IMG/VR virus record: IMGVR_UViG_3300037014_000017
Span: 1-23,603 of that record
Length of the DNA stretch: 23,603 nucleotides
DNA from: a virus
Direction: 5' to 3' (one strand)
The notes beneath the pieces were generated by a model that was not told where the DNA came from, made no database searches, and saw only the letters and a program-made list of their open reading frames with translations. Positions 6,272-15,682 of the stretch are shown one piece after another. How positions within the stretch are numbered: the stretch's first letter is position 1; every line of letters starts with the position of its first letter. A program made the translations under genes and the position numbers.

Positions 6272-7567
6272 TTAAGTTAAATTTATTTTTCCTGATTTTA
6301 CCGTCCCCGTTGAATATTTTACTTTAAAATGCAAATCGTTTGTTGATTCTTCGAGGTAAAAACTCATTTCGTTATTTCCTAAATCACCGTCAGGAATAAC
6401 GGCGTCTTTTGCTCTAAAAATACAATAGCCGTCATCTTTTACTTTTAATGCTGAAACGCTCGCTGAATTTTGAAATAATGCCGTTGTTGTTGCTGATGTT
6501 GCGCCGCTGCCAAAAACTTCAAATTGTGGACCGCTTGAATTAGCCCACTTTCCAATAACAGCCGAATATTTAGCAACAATTGAAGTCCCCGAACCACCAT
6601 ATAATTGAATAGAATTAGTGCCAGTGTTATCGGCATATAATTGCGTTGGTATATTACCACCAATGGATAAATCGGAAACTAAATTGCTTAATGAATTATA
6701 TATTTGAAATTTTCCCGAATATAATCGTATTTCACCTATCGAATCGATTTCAAGTTTTGCCGCGCCTGATGCATTATAATAAGTTTCGTATCGTCCCGAA
6801 GTTGTTAGCTTTTTATAAAGTACGTTATTGATATAAGTGTCCGTACTAACAGAATTATTAAGGTAACTATCTATTGATAGTCCTATTGATGATGAACCAA
6901 AAATAACTTTATTGTCGCCTCTCGCTGTATATAAATTAGCCCCTGCACTATTTAAAATTTGAAAATATTGCGATGAAGTTGTCCCACTTTTAAGTGTGAA
7001 TGTCCTTGCATCGTCTGCTGATGTTAAGTTTGATGAGCCTAAGTTAGAAGATGATACAGCCGCCCACGAAGGAATGCCACCACCACTTACCGTTAACACT
7101 TGTCCCGAAGTTCCAATACCTAACTTTGCAATCGCTGTTGTATTGCTTGCATAAATCAAATCACCTGCTGTATATGAAGTTTGACCAGTACCACCAAAGG
7201 CAGCAGCTATTGTCGTTGCTTGCCAGTTGCCCGTTGCAACTATACCATTACCACCTACCACAAAAGTTGATGAGCCAGCAATATTTTTTAGTTCTAAAAC
7301 TGAATTTGTATCTAACGCTTGACCGCTTCTAATCACTACACCACCCTTAGCAACAGATGTTAATATCTGCGGTTGCGTGGATGCGTTGTATGCGCTTTGT
7401 AGCGTTATTGATAGGTCAGCGTTCAACTCAGTAAGTAATACCGAGTAGTTTAATTTTTGCGATTGATAAACATCGGGAGAAGTCGAAATCAACTTACTCA
7501 CATCCATAAGGTCGCCACTCGCTAAGGCTGTAACGCTTGTTGTATATTCGCTAATCTTCTCGCTCAT
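6272..7567 (-). CDS. Tail fibre protein with GGTG repeat motif, 431 aa
   Basis: Residues 125-141 (GGTGQTSYTAGDLIYAS) followed by LGIGTSGQVLTVSGGG and IPSW (149-168) form the fibre motif found in receptor-binding proteins of many phages. The N-terminus (KISEYTTSVTALASGDLMDV) resembles the tail-attachment end of Bacteroidota phage fibres. The remainder is serine-, threonine- and glycine-rich beta repeats (LYADNTGTNSIQLYGGSGTS), expected for a trimeric shaft, with a small C-terminal domain. It probably binds the host surface. A promoter-like element sits immediately before the start codon. The C-terminal half is the part most likely to vary between relatives. Confidence 0.8.
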   Translation of the reverse strand: MSEKISEYTTSVTALASGDLMDVSKLISTSPDVYQSQKLNYSVLLTELNADLSITLQSAYNASTQPQILTSVAKGGVVIRSGQALDTNSVLELKNIAGSSTFVVGGNGIVATGNWQATTIAAAFGGTGQTSYTAGDLIYASNTTAIAKLGIGTSGQVLTVSGGGIPSWAAVSSSNLGSSNLTSADDARTFTLKSGTTSSQYFQILNSAGANLYTARGDNKVIFGSSSIGLSIDSYLNNSVSTDTYINNVLYKKLTTSGRYETYYNASGAAKLEIDSIGEIRLYSGKFQIYNSLSNLVSDLSIGGNIPTQLYADNTGTNSIQLYGGSGTSIVAKYSAVIGKWANSSGPQFEVFGSGATSATTTALFQNSASVSALKVKDDGYCIFRAKDAVIPDGDLGNNEMSFYLEESTNDLHFKVKYSTGTVKSGKINLT

Positions 7568-7572
7568 AAATT

Positions 7573-7600
7573 CAAAATTAAATTATTTTTTTACTCACAA
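7573..7600 (-). promoter_or_regulatory. Promoter-like element before tail fibre gene
   Basis: On the minus strand TTG (7598-7600, part of TTTG) is followed by exactly 17 bases and then TAATTTTG (7573-7580). This matches the Bacteroidota consensus of TTTG near -33 and TAnnTTTG near -7. Only five bases separate the -7 box from the ATG, so a transcript would start almost at the gene. Confidence 0.55.
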
Positions 7601-7606
7601 ATTTAT

Positions 7607-9973
7607 TTATTCAAGTTGTTTTAGAATGCCATCTTCCGTCGCTTTAAATATACCAGCTTCCGTCAATTTACCATCTGCTGGAGTGCCGTTGTAAATTCTC
7701 GCATAAAGCGTTAAAGTTCCGCCAGTTGGTATTTTAGTATTGTCTAAGTAAGCCGTTGCCGTTATCTCATTTCCGCTCAATACTAATTCAATCAATCCAC
7801 CATTACTATCATTCTCAAACCATTCACTCGCAGCAACTGGATAAAGTGAATCTATTGTATGCAAACCACTAATGCCACCGCTCTCGTACACCTCAGCACC
7901 AAAGCGAACAAATACGCTTGGTAAATCTATCGGGTTAGTGTTTTCAAATACCGCAACTATTTTAGTTTTCGCAAAGCCTTGCACAAATTTATTAGTGCCA
8001 TCTGTCAATTCGTTATTACTAAGGTCGTATGCTTTTAAAGTCTTGATAGTCCAGTCCGCACCAGTTGAATAGTTGTAAGCGTCTAAGGTTATTTTGTCCT
8101 CAAAACTTAAAGCGTTCCCATCGTTTATTAAATCTAATTGAATCACCCCCTTGATATTGAATGGCGCTGCATCGTATCTGTACCATAAATTATTATACCC
8201 GTTATTCGGTAGTGAAGTGTTAAAAAAAGCAGCGTTAACACCCAGCAATGACCTCCAATATTCCCAACGGAATAAGATAGGAAAATCAATCTCATAATAA
8301 TAAAGATTGCCAGCATCTAAATCACTTCTACGTTTAACAATTATGTTTTGAAAAAAGTCCTCACCGCTCGGTATAAACGGGCGCGGTTGGTTAATGTTAA
8401 TCTGCATTATATCACTAACCTTAGGCTGTGTGCTTAAGTTGAAACTAAACGAATCTAAATCAAATGAATCGCCCGTCGAATTCTCAGCTATAATCTTTGC
8501 TGTTATACTCGTAAAGTCCGTATTGATTTCGTAATCAAAAGCAATGATTGAGCGAATCACAATAGCATCGGTCGGGAAAGCCTCCGTATTTAGTACACCC
8601 GTTTGCGGCTGGTCCGCCATCGTTACAATCGTGGTATCAAATACAATCAAGCCATCGTTTGAAGTATCAATATAAAGGTCGTTTGCATCAACTAAAAGTG
8701 TTACCCTATCTGCATTATCAATAGTTAAAGCATCATCAACTACATCGAATGTCATACAATAACGCTTGCCACTCAAAGCACTTAAATAAGTAACATCGCC
8801 AGCAGAAAATTTAAAGTTGCCCGTTACCCTTACTGTACTACTGCTAATATATTCCACGTTCAAGTTCTCAATGTAATCACCCGTCGCTGTTGTCGCGTTG
8901 TTTGTAACCGTTGTTATAATTCTGTCGATATAAAAGTTTTGCTCTACCGTCTTTGCTGCATCGGTATAATCTATCTCATCACTAAGTAAAGAGAAGCCTA
9001 AAATACAAGCCGTTGTATTTATTACGAATGGCGCATCTGTTGTATTAACTACATCGAAGGTAAACGTGTTTAAATTTTGTGAAATCTCAACACTTGGCAA
9101 AGTGATATTTGTTGGTGTCTTATGAACTATCGCAGTATGAGAATAGTTTGTAAGGTCTGTATTGAAGTTCTCATCAAACCAGCCCACGTTACCTTTATTA
9201 CTTACGAATGAACCTATTTGCTTTTTGTTAGGGTCAGTCCTAAAATATAGTGCTTCAAAGTTTGAAATGTATTTTAAAGAATTAGTGTTATCGAAGTTAT
9301 ACGGCTTAATGCCAGCAAGCAAATCATTGTATTCGCCCTCGATGTAGTAAGGTATAACTAAAAAGTTGTGCGTTATCTCGAAGTATTGAAAGTAAGCATC
9401 TACACCATCGCCTTTGATTGTTGCGCCTCCACATTGCCAAGACTTAGCACCAACACCAGCGAATGGAACTACCGTACTTGTATCTGTTGCATCTAAATCA
9501 AAGGCTAAATACTTTTGAACGCTGCCATCAATTTGACTGATATAAGAAGGTGCATTTGCATTTTCTATCAAGTTGTAAAAGTAGTTCAATGCTGTTATCG
9601 GTGTTGTACCTATAATTTCTGCTGTGCTGCTTAACTCATTAACAAGCGATGTTGTTAGTCTTATTTCATTTGCACTTATAATAGCTGCTATCGTATAGCT
9701 GCCATCGTTGGAAGTAGTGCCATTAACATCTATTGTATCACCTAAATTGAACTCAGCAAATAAAGGACTATTGCATCTAATTACTTCATCAGGGTTAGGA
9801 TAGCCCGTAGTAGGTGCGAATTGAATCTTAGTTGAAGCCGAAGCAAAAGCAAACCACCCCACCGATATATTCACCGTTGCCGTTACGCTATTAAGCACAT
9901 TGCCCAATAGGTAATCAGTTGAACCGCTGGTCAATTCGCTATTAAACGAAATGCTATCTACTCTTACTGCCAT
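7607..9973 (-). CDS. Large tail/baseplate structural protein, 788 aa
   Basis: A long, beta-rich, soluble protein. An N-terminal domain contains NLGDTIDVNGTTSNDGSYTI (about residues 76-95), a small beta-barrel pattern seen in other phage virion proteins. The rest shows strings of short strands with many T, N and D residues and no enzyme motif. Downstream position after the distal tail gene and before the fibre gives it a tail-tip, baseplate or upper-fibre role. The start overlaps the preceding 78-residue gene by 20 bases. It could carry carbohydrate-binding modules, but none is recognised with confidence. Confidence 0.68.
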   Translation of the reverse strand: MAVRVDSISFNSELTSGSTDYLLGNVLNSVTATVNISVGWFAFASASTKIQFAPTTGYPNPDEVIRCNSPLFAEFNLGDTIDVNGTTSNDGSYTIAAIISANEIRLTTSLVNELSSTAEIIGTTPITALNYFYNLIENANAPSYISQIDGSVQKYLAFDLDATDTSTVVPFAGVGAKSWQCGGATIKGDGVDAYFQYFEITHNFLVIPYYIEGEYNDLLAGIKPYNFDNTNSLKYISNFEALYFRTDPNKKQIGSFVSNKGNVGWFDENFNTDLTNYSHTAIVHKTPTNITLPSVEISQNLNTFTFDVVNTTDAPFVINTTACILGFSLLSDEIDYTDAAKTVEQNFYIDRIITTVTNNATTATGDYIENLNVEYISSSTVRVTGNFKFSAGDVTYLSALSGKRYCMTFDVVDDALTIDNADRVTLLVDANDLYIDTSNDGLIVFDTTIVTMADQPQTGVLNTEAFPTDAIVIRSIIAFDYEINTDFTSITAKIIAENSTGDSFDLDSFSFNLSTQPKVSDIMQININQPRPFIPSGEDFFQNIIVKRRSDLDAGNLYYYEIDFPILFRWEYWRSLLGVNAAFFNTSLPNNGYNNLWYRYDAAPFNIKGVIQLDLINDGNALSFEDKITLDAYNYSTGADWTIKTLKAYDLSNNELTDGTNKFVQGFAKTKIVAVFENTNPIDLPSVFVRFGAEVYESGGISGLHTIDSLYPVAASEWFENDSNGGLIELVLSGNEITATAYLDNTKIPTGGTLTLYARIYNGTPADGKLTEAGIFKATEDGILKQLE

Positions 9974-10190
9974 ATGTTTGCATTTTATTTAGCGCACCGT
10001 TTAATTTATCCATTGCCTTTTTAATATCCTTTGTATTCACCGCCTTATTTACTTTGTCCTTGTCCTCAGGCGACAAAGTATTTATCATATTTTCCGCAAG
10101 GTTTTGAAACAAAGAAGCGTTAGATGATAAATCACTTAATACCTTCATTGCCTTTTGTAAATCTTTTGGGTTAATTTCCTGTTGCTTCAT
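9954..10190 (-). CDS. Small helical tail-region protein, 78 aa
   Basis: A lysine-rich all-helical protein with two similar halves (DLQKAMKVLSDL and DIKKAMDKLNGAL), suggesting an internal duplication that forms a helical hairpin. It overlaps both neighbours by 20 bases. Lying between two large tail proteins, it may be a minor tail component or assembly factor. No known family, and no membrane segment. Confidence 0.62.
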   Translation of the reverse strand: MKQQEINPKDLQKAMKVLSDLSSNASLFQNLAENMINTLSPEDKDKVNKAVNTKDIKKAMDKLNGALNKMQTYGSKSR

Positions 10191-12048
10191 TTGTTGTTGG
10201 TGTTTTAAAGTTGTTGTAGTATAATTTGTTTACTCTGTATTTGATGTTTGCGCTTTGTCTATACACGTTCCACTCTAAAGAATCAACTAATGCGCTCTCT
10301 CCAAAATTAGTTAATATTCTGTTGTCTAATTTTACTTTTTGATAATCCTCGAAACAAAAAGGCACGTTATCAAAAGTGCGCTTAATAAACTGATTATGCT
10401 TTCCTTGTATTGGATAAAAGGAATTAATAAAATGATAGTTATCCCAAAGATACTTTGCGTTAAGTGTTTCATTTACATCTGTTTTACGAGGTGTGCTTCC
10501 TTCTTGAATGATGAATATTTTAGGTACGTTTACAAAGTCGTTTTCTAAAAGCAACATTCCAATCCTATCGGTAATTAAATTACCTAAAACAACTGGAGGA
10601 ATATTCTCAGGTGCTTGTATATTAAAATTAATGTCTATACCAACAAACGCCAGCGCATCAATTAAATCATTTATTAAACCAATCACCGCTTGCAAGGCAT
10701 CGATAGCGCCATTAATAATTAACACAAAAACATTCGCGACCGCGCTAAAGGTATCTAATATTACTCTAAATACTTGCTCGGGAAAAGTTAATGATGTTTT
10801 CTTTTTACCAAGTGCAAAAGGGAAATCTACACGCTCATAGCCTTTATATAATAGATTGAATTGATTGTTCACTATGTTAGGCTGCAACGTAATTTGATAC
10901 GCTGTACCCTCGTATTTATCTATCGTGTTTTTATCGTTTAAATCTGTTTGAAACTTTAAGTAGTAACCGCTCTTAAATTCATCCGCATTAAAGCCATTCC
11001 AATCGTTGCGAAGGTCAGGCAGTTGATAAGTAGTAGCTGGAAATAAATCGTAATCTTGGCGCTCAATTATTAACGTGCCATTGTTAATTATAATCTTCGC
11101 GTTAAACATCAACTTAATATCGCGCAACAACTGCCCAAATGTGCCTTTATAATAACCTCGCATATCGGGTTGGTTAGGATTAAGAAAACCTAAAATACCA
11201 TCTGTGTCAGGGTTTTGATACTTCTCAGGTAATATCACCGCGTCCTTTAATTCACCGCTAAATATCGAAGATTGAAAAGTGTAACCAAAGTGAGCGCAAC
11301 CAATTTCCAAAAGGTCTTTTATCCTCATTGCTTGATGATACTTAACGGGTTGAATGATGTAGTTGAAAGCATCATAAATTAATTTAATCAAAGTAGCCAA
11401 AAGCGTGATGAAGTAAATGATTTCAGCAATCAACTCAATGATACCCCCCACCGCTTCCCAACCAGTACCTATTTTGCTTATTGCTTTCGATATATCTTTG
11501 CCCGTAACAATCAAAGAATTAGTAATAACGAAAGCGGAAATTATAGCTAAAAATGCTTCGCCAGCTTTTGGAATTGTGTTAATAACGTAAGGTATATTGA
11601 TAAACTTATTATTGAATAATGATGGTTGTGTGTCGTATAAGAATTGAAAGTCTACGCTATCGGCACTTTCATTTAGCCAATCTATTTTGTGTGTTTCTTT
11701 TGCGCTCGCGGTTATATCGTTATCGCTAACCTCCACGTTGTCGCTCAAATCTAAATAGCCGTCAAATATAACATCCGTTGTACCTAAGTGCTCTAATTCT
11801 ATTTTAAATGGCAAACCTTCAAAGATACCCGTCGATGTTGTGTAATTGCCGTAAATAGTGCCAGCGCCCAATAGACCACCATCTATATAATCTTGAATTG
11901 TGCCAGCGTTATCGCGCACGAATCGCCACTTGTTGATTGATACCTGAGCCGTTGGCGCGTCCTTATCAAAGTTAAGTTGAATAGATAACTCCTTTTGATT
12001 TGCTGGCGGTTCAATCGCTGCACCGTTTAAATAGAATATAGTCTTCAT
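10171..12048 (-). CDS. Distal tail protein with hydrophobic helices, 625 aa
   Basis: The gene directly follows the tape measure gene (ATGA overlap at 12045-12048), the position of distal-tail or tail-hub proteins. The N-terminal 140 residues are beta-rich (LSIQLNFDKDAPTAQVSI) as expected for a hub or Dit-like domain. Unusually, three strongly hydrophobic helical stretches lie inside the chain (about 163-181, 200-232 and 428-470, the last including VFVLIINGAIDALQAVIGLI), separated by a soluble beta region with LLRDIKLMFNAKIIINNGTLIIER. The hydrophobic parts may insert into the host membrane during DNA entry or pack in the tail tube. Function by position and composition only. Confidence 0.7.
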   Translation of the reverse strand: MKTIFYLNGAAIEPPANQKELSIQLNFDKDAPTAQVSINKWRFVRDNAGTIQDYIDGGLLGAGTIYGNYTTSTGIFEGLPFKIELEHLGTTDVIFDGYLDLSDNVEVSDNDITASAKETHKIDWLNESADSVDFQFLYDTQPSLFNNKFINIPYVINTIPKAGEAFLAIISAFVITNSLIVTGKDISKAISKIGTGWEAVGGIIELIAEIIYFITLLATLIKLIYDAFNYIIQPVKYHQAMRIKDLLEIGCAHFGYTFQSSIFSGELKDAVILPEKYQNPDTDGILGFLNPNQPDMRGYYKGTFGQLLRDIKLMFNAKIIINNGTLIIERQDYDLFPATTYQLPDLRNDWNGFNADEFKSGYYLKFQTDLNDKNTIDKYEGTAYQITLQPNIVNNQFNLLYKGYERVDFPFALGKKKTSLTFPEQVFRVILDTFSAVANVFVLIINGAIDALQAVIGLINDLIDALAFVGIDINFNIQAPENIPPVVLGNLITDRIGMLLLENDFVNVPKIFIIQEGSTPRKTDVNETLNAKYLWDNYHFINSFYPIQGKHNQFIKRTFDNVPFCFEDYQKVKLDNRILTNFGESALVDSLEWNVYRQSANIKYRVNKLYYNNFKTPTTNEATGN

Positions 12049-14798
12049 AATCTACGTTTTCCAGTTGTTACGTGCTTAATAACGCTCTTCATTCCATCTT
12101 TAACAATCTCCTCCACTCGTTCACCTTGCGCGTTCCAATTTACTTTTATCTCTTGTTTGTTTTTAATTGCTTGTTTCAGTTCGCCTAACTCTTTTGTTAG
12201 CGTGTACACTATTGCAGCGCTTTGAAAACTATTGCCGTTCGACTTCATTGGCGCGTCCATGTCAGGCAAAATCATTTGCTTCACGTAATCATCTACCAAG
12301 CCTTTATTCATTGCTGTAACGAGTCCGCTGTATTGCTGTGTTGCCTTTGCTGTTACAACAGATTCACCATGTGAGAATGCAATTAAATTACTATCACTCG
12401 TTCCCGTTCCTTTACCTTGAAAGTCCTCAACACCGCCAGCAAATGCACCCGCTATTGTTGAACTAATCGCCTTTGCAATTAATGTATCAGCAAGCGCACC
12501 AGCCATTGCTGCCGTCGTTTCTTGCCCTTTATCTACTCTACTTTGATACGAACCTAAGAAAGCACCAGCTAATTGTAACGCCTCCTCGCGTCTTCTCTCT
12601 GCTTCCTTCTCACGCTCTAATTTTACTTGCAACTCCTCGCGCTTTTTCTCTTGGTACGCTAAAGTGTTATCTAAGCCTTTTGCAGCTAACTCTTGCTGTC
12701 TTTGCACCGCTTCATCTTGCTTTTTAATCTCAGCATTCAAGCCGTTTTGAATTATCTCGCTTCTTCTTTTAGTCCCTTGTTCAATGCCTTGTAAAACTTG
12801 TTGTTGTACCTTTCTTTCCTCTGCTAATTCATCGGCTTTTAACTTCTTCTTATCTTCTTTTTCTTTTTCGTTAATACCTTTCAACTCCGCTGCTTTTTCA
12901 CGCGCTAAAGCAAGGCTATCATTTTTAAACTTCTCTTCAATTAATAACTTTTCATTCTCCGTCAAATCTTTGTTGCTTAATTCAAAAACTTTTTGCTTTT
13001 CTAATTTTTCGGCTTTCAAATTATATTCCTCCTCTATTGCTGTTTTAATAGCTGCATAGTTTTTTTCCGTAGCTTCTAATAGTATTGCTTCTTCCTCGTC
13101 TTTAATGGCTATTTTGCCACCTAACTTCTCTTGATCTAAATCCAATTCCTCTTGCTGTGCTTTTCTTTCTTTTGCTTTTCTTTCCGCTTCTCTTTTGTCA
13201 AATTCAGCAGCTTCTTTTTCATTAAATTTTGTGTTAATGTCTAATTTATTTTTAGTGTGAACTTGCTTAACTAATTCAATATCTTCGCCATTCTTTTTTG
13301 CCTCTTTTAGTTCTTTTTCATACTTAACTCTTTCGGCTTCTAATTCTTTTTTTCGTTGGTTTTCATTTAGTTCCGCCCTTCTTTCGGCATCCTTTTGACG
13401 TGCCGCATCAATAGCCGCTTGTTTCTCTTGTTTTTCCTTTTCTATTTGTTCATCAAATGCTGCTATCTTGGCATTCTTCTTTTTATTTTCATCATAGAAT
13501 CTTTGTTCTATTTCGTACACTTTAGTACCCAACTGATTCAATAGTTTGAATTTATCTTCATAATTATTTCTTGCTATCTTCAATTCATCGCTCGCGTTCT
13601 CCTTTTCTGCTTCGCTCATATCAACATACTGCGCTAAACGAACAGCGTCTACACCAGTTAATGACTCTAATTTTTCTGCTTCTATTATAAAAAGTTGTTC
13701 TGCAAATGCCTTTTCTTGCTCTACTTGTTGTTTGCTTAATTCTAAGGCATCAGTTAAAGCCTTTCTTCGTTGCTCAGTGCTAAATTTCCTATCAGCTGCA
13801 TCGAACTCCAGCTTTGCAATTTTCAAGCTCATCTTAGCACTTTGCACTAAAAAGTTACTTTGTGCATCTTCTAATTTATCTAACTCCTCAATATATTTTC
13901 TTGCGCCATCTGTTGCCCTTGCAAAATCATCACCGTTTGCACTAACCGCCTGACCAAACTTCTGCGCTGCCTCTGTAAAATCACCACTAAACAACGCCAC
14001 AATAGCATCAATTAACAATAGTGCTCTATTTTTAACAACATCAATTATCGCGCTTACTTGCTCTAATCTAACCGCCCACTCAGTAGCACCGCTATCTGTT
14101 GAGGTGAATGCTTTAAACAATCCGTAAACAGCAGCAGCTACGGCAGCAATAGCGAGCGCAACTGGATTCAATAACAAACCTTTTAAGGCTTGCCCCATTC
14201 CACTAATACCATTTGCAGCATTGCCCAGCGGTCCGCTCAAACCTTGTAACGCTTGCTTGTAATTACCAACACTTCTTTGATGCTCTCCTACTGCTTCCTC
14301 TGCCTTACGTACGCTTGTATCTAATTTTTTAAACTCATCAGTCAAAGCCTTAGGTGCTTTGCCACCTTCCGCACTAATGTTCTTTAACTCTTTTTTGATT
14401 TGCGCTAATCTAACAACTTGCTTCTCGTATGTGGTAGTAAGGTCGCTATTTAATTTAACTTGTTGGGTTATCTCTTGGCGTTGCTTTTGACGTGCTAAAT
14501 TCTCTTGCGCCTGAGCCGCTGTCAAATCCTTTGTTGCTTTCTTTTGTTTCTCTGTTACAGCTTCCAATGCTGCAATCTGCTTCTTTAAGTCTTCAATCTG
14601 CTTGGTTAGTTTAGCAACGTCATCAAGTGTTTGAGGTGATGCAATAGCGAAGCCGTCTGTTGATTGCTTAGCCTTAGTTTTTAACGCGTTTTGAATGTCG
14701 GTAACAACCTTTAACAATTCTTTCGCTTCCTCTACGGCAGACGTAAACGCGTCTTTGGCGATTATATCCTCTCTCGTTATTTTACCGCTTTCAGCCAT
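12045..14798 (-). CDS. Tail tape measure protein, 917 aa
   Basis: The second-longest gene of the tail module encodes a charged, alanine-, lysine- and glutamate-rich protein with extended coiled coils (residues 20-180 and about 300-740). It has a hydrophobic segment (208-230, LLLNPVALAIAAVAAAVYGLF) and a C-terminal block with GGVEDFQGKGTGTSDS then FSHGESVVTAKA (788-817), a motif typical of tape measure proteins in Bacteroidota phages. It sets tail length during assembly and is ejected with the DNA. At roughly 0.15 nm per residue, 917 residues would correspond to a tail near 140 nm. It starts eight bases inside the preceding gene. Confidence 0.93.
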   Translation of the reverse strand: MAESGKITREDIIAKDAFTSAVEEAKELLKVVTDIQNALKTKAKQSTDGFAIASPQTLDDVAKLTKQIEDLKKQIAALEAVTEKQKKATKDLTAAQAQENLARQKQRQEITQQVKLNSDLTTTYEKQVVRLAQIKKELKNISAEGGKAPKALTDEFKKLDTSVRKAEEAVGEHQRSVGNYKQALQGLSGPLGNAANGISGMGQALKGLLLNPVALAIAAVAAAVYGLFKAFTSTDSGATEWAVRLEQVSAIIDVVKNRALLLIDAIVALFSGDFTEAAQKFGQAVSANGDDFARATDGARKYIEELDKLEDAQSNFLVQSAKMSLKIAKLEFDAADRKFSTEQRRKALTDALELSKQQVEQEKAFAEQLFIIEAEKLESLTGVDAVRLAQYVDMSEAEKENASDELKIARNNYEDKFKLLNQLGTKVYEIEQRFYDENKKKNAKIAAFDEQIEKEKQEKQAAIDAARQKDAERRAELNENQRKKELEAERVKYEKELKEAKKNGEDIELVKQVHTKNKLDINTKFNEKEAAEFDKREAERKAKERKAQQEELDLDQEKLGGKIAIKDEEEAILLEATEKNYAAIKTAIEEEYNLKAEKLEKQKVFELSNKDLTENEKLLIEEKFKNDSLALAREKAAELKGINEKEKEDKKKLKADELAEERKVQQQVLQGIEQGTKRRSEIIQNGLNAEIKKQDEAVQRQQELAAKGLDNTLAYQEKKREELQVKLEREKEAERRREEALQLAGAFLGSYQSRVDKGQETTAAMAGALADTLIAKAISSTIAGAFAGGVEDFQGKGTGTSDSNLIAFSHGESVVTAKATQQYSGLVTAMNKGLVDDYVKQMILPDMDAPMKSNGNSFQSAAIVYTLTKELGELKQAIKNKQEIKVNWNAQGERVEEIVKDGMKSVIKHVTTGKRRL

Positions 14799-15210
14799 TT
14801 TGCTTAGGTCTTATTTTTTTTAATGCTTTGAAGTAGGTATAGTATTCTGCTACACTTACTTTCTTTATATCAATCTGAAACCCCATTTCGTGCTCTAACA
14901 CTCCTTTAATCTCGTAAAAGTCGCTTCTGTCTTGCGTTTCTGCTCTCAACGCTTCAATCTCTATTTGACAAATCTTAATGAACGCGCTCAAACTTCTATC
15001 CTCTGTTATTGCCATTCGTGCCTGTAACAATACCAATTCTTTTTCCTTTTCTAAAGCCTTTATAAACGATTCACTAAAGCCAAAACGCTCAATAAATTGT
15101 GTCATCAACTTATTTCCAAAGTACGAAGTAAGTAACCCAGCTTTGCCTTTTTTACTTAGCCACTTATCGTCCTTATCCTCGTGCCATTTTAACCAGTTAT
15201 AAATAGGCAT
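14791..15210 (-). CDS. Tail assembly protein preceding tape measure, 139 aa
   Basis: The start is placed at the ATG at 15210; the open frame continues upstream to 15381 but would run through the preceding gene. A GAGGAG sequence touches the ATG directly, an unusually short spacing. The protein starts MPIYNWLKWHEDKDDKW and is otherwise helical (KALEKEKELVLLQARMA). Its position immediately before the tape measure gene is that of a tail assembly chaperone, and no frameshift signal is needed to make it. Family not recognised with certainty. Confidence 0.7.
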   Translation of the reverse strand: MPIYNWLKWHEDKDDKWLSKKGKAGLLTSYFGNKLMTQFIERFGFSESFIKALEKEKELVLLQARMAITEDRSLSAFIKICQIEIEALRAETQDRSDFYEIKGVLEHEMGFQIDIKKVSVAEYYTYFKALKKIRPKQNG

Positions 15211-15220
15211 CTCCTCAATA

Positions 15221-15679
15221 CTACACCAATAGTTCTTTGCGTATGCTTTCAATAAAGTACGGTGTAATAAGTTCACTAACCATTTGCTTACTCTCTTTAG
15301 TAAGCCCAATAACATCGGGGTAAATTTGCGCCAAATCTGTGTTTTCTTTGATTGTGTCCGCTGTGATTTTGAACCCGTCATTTTCTACTTTAATTCTAAA
15401 TGATTTATAAAACTCTCCCGTATCTTTTAACGTGATGTGGTCTGTCCTGCCATCGTTGCCCAAACTTCGCGCTAAAGGCTTGTAGTATTGCACCGTTATC
15501 GTGGCATATTCACCCAAAGAACGCCCCTCGCTATCTATCCCTCCCTCGTACATTTGCTCTAAATTGAAATCAATTATCTGCGCTTGTACGTTGCTATCCT
15601 TCAATATTTCAATAAACAATTTGTCCGCCTTGCTTTCTAAGCCGATTATCTTTCTCAACAAATCAGCCAGCGCCTTCAT
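15221..15679 (-). CDS. Putative tail completion protein (gp10-like), 152 aa
   Basis: A mixed alpha/beta protein with LKDTGEFYKSFRIKV (about residues 84-98), reminiscent of the TGxLxxSF element of HK97 gp10-type head-tail or tail completion proteins, then a helical C-terminus (IYPDVIGLTKESKQMV). The fit is by motif and size only. In most phages such proteins come before the major tail gene, whereas here it follows it. It lies in the same frame as the upstream 86-residue gene, separated only by TAA ACA. A tail chaperone role is the alternative. Confidence 0.6.
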   Translation of the reverse strand: MKALADLLRKIIGLESKADKLFIEILKDSNVQAQIIDFNLEQMYEGGIDSEGRSLGEYATITVQYYKPLARSLGNDGRTDHITLKDTGEFYKSFRIKVENDGFKITADTIKENTDLAQIYPDVIGLTKESKQMVSELITPYFIESIRKELLV

Positions 15680-15682
15680 TGT

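Noticed and set aside
6272-7567. Short repeats in the fibre gene as a possible variable-repeat (diversity-generating) system
   Set aside because: No reverse transcriptase, template repeat or adenine-specific pattern is visible in the window; the repeats are ordinary fibre protein repeats.
15211-15381. Upstream extension of the gene at 14791 to base 15381
   Set aside because: The extra part runs antiphase through the 152-residue gene, has a basic, low-complexity composition unlike a conserved protein start, and an ATG at 15210 sits just after the previous stop.
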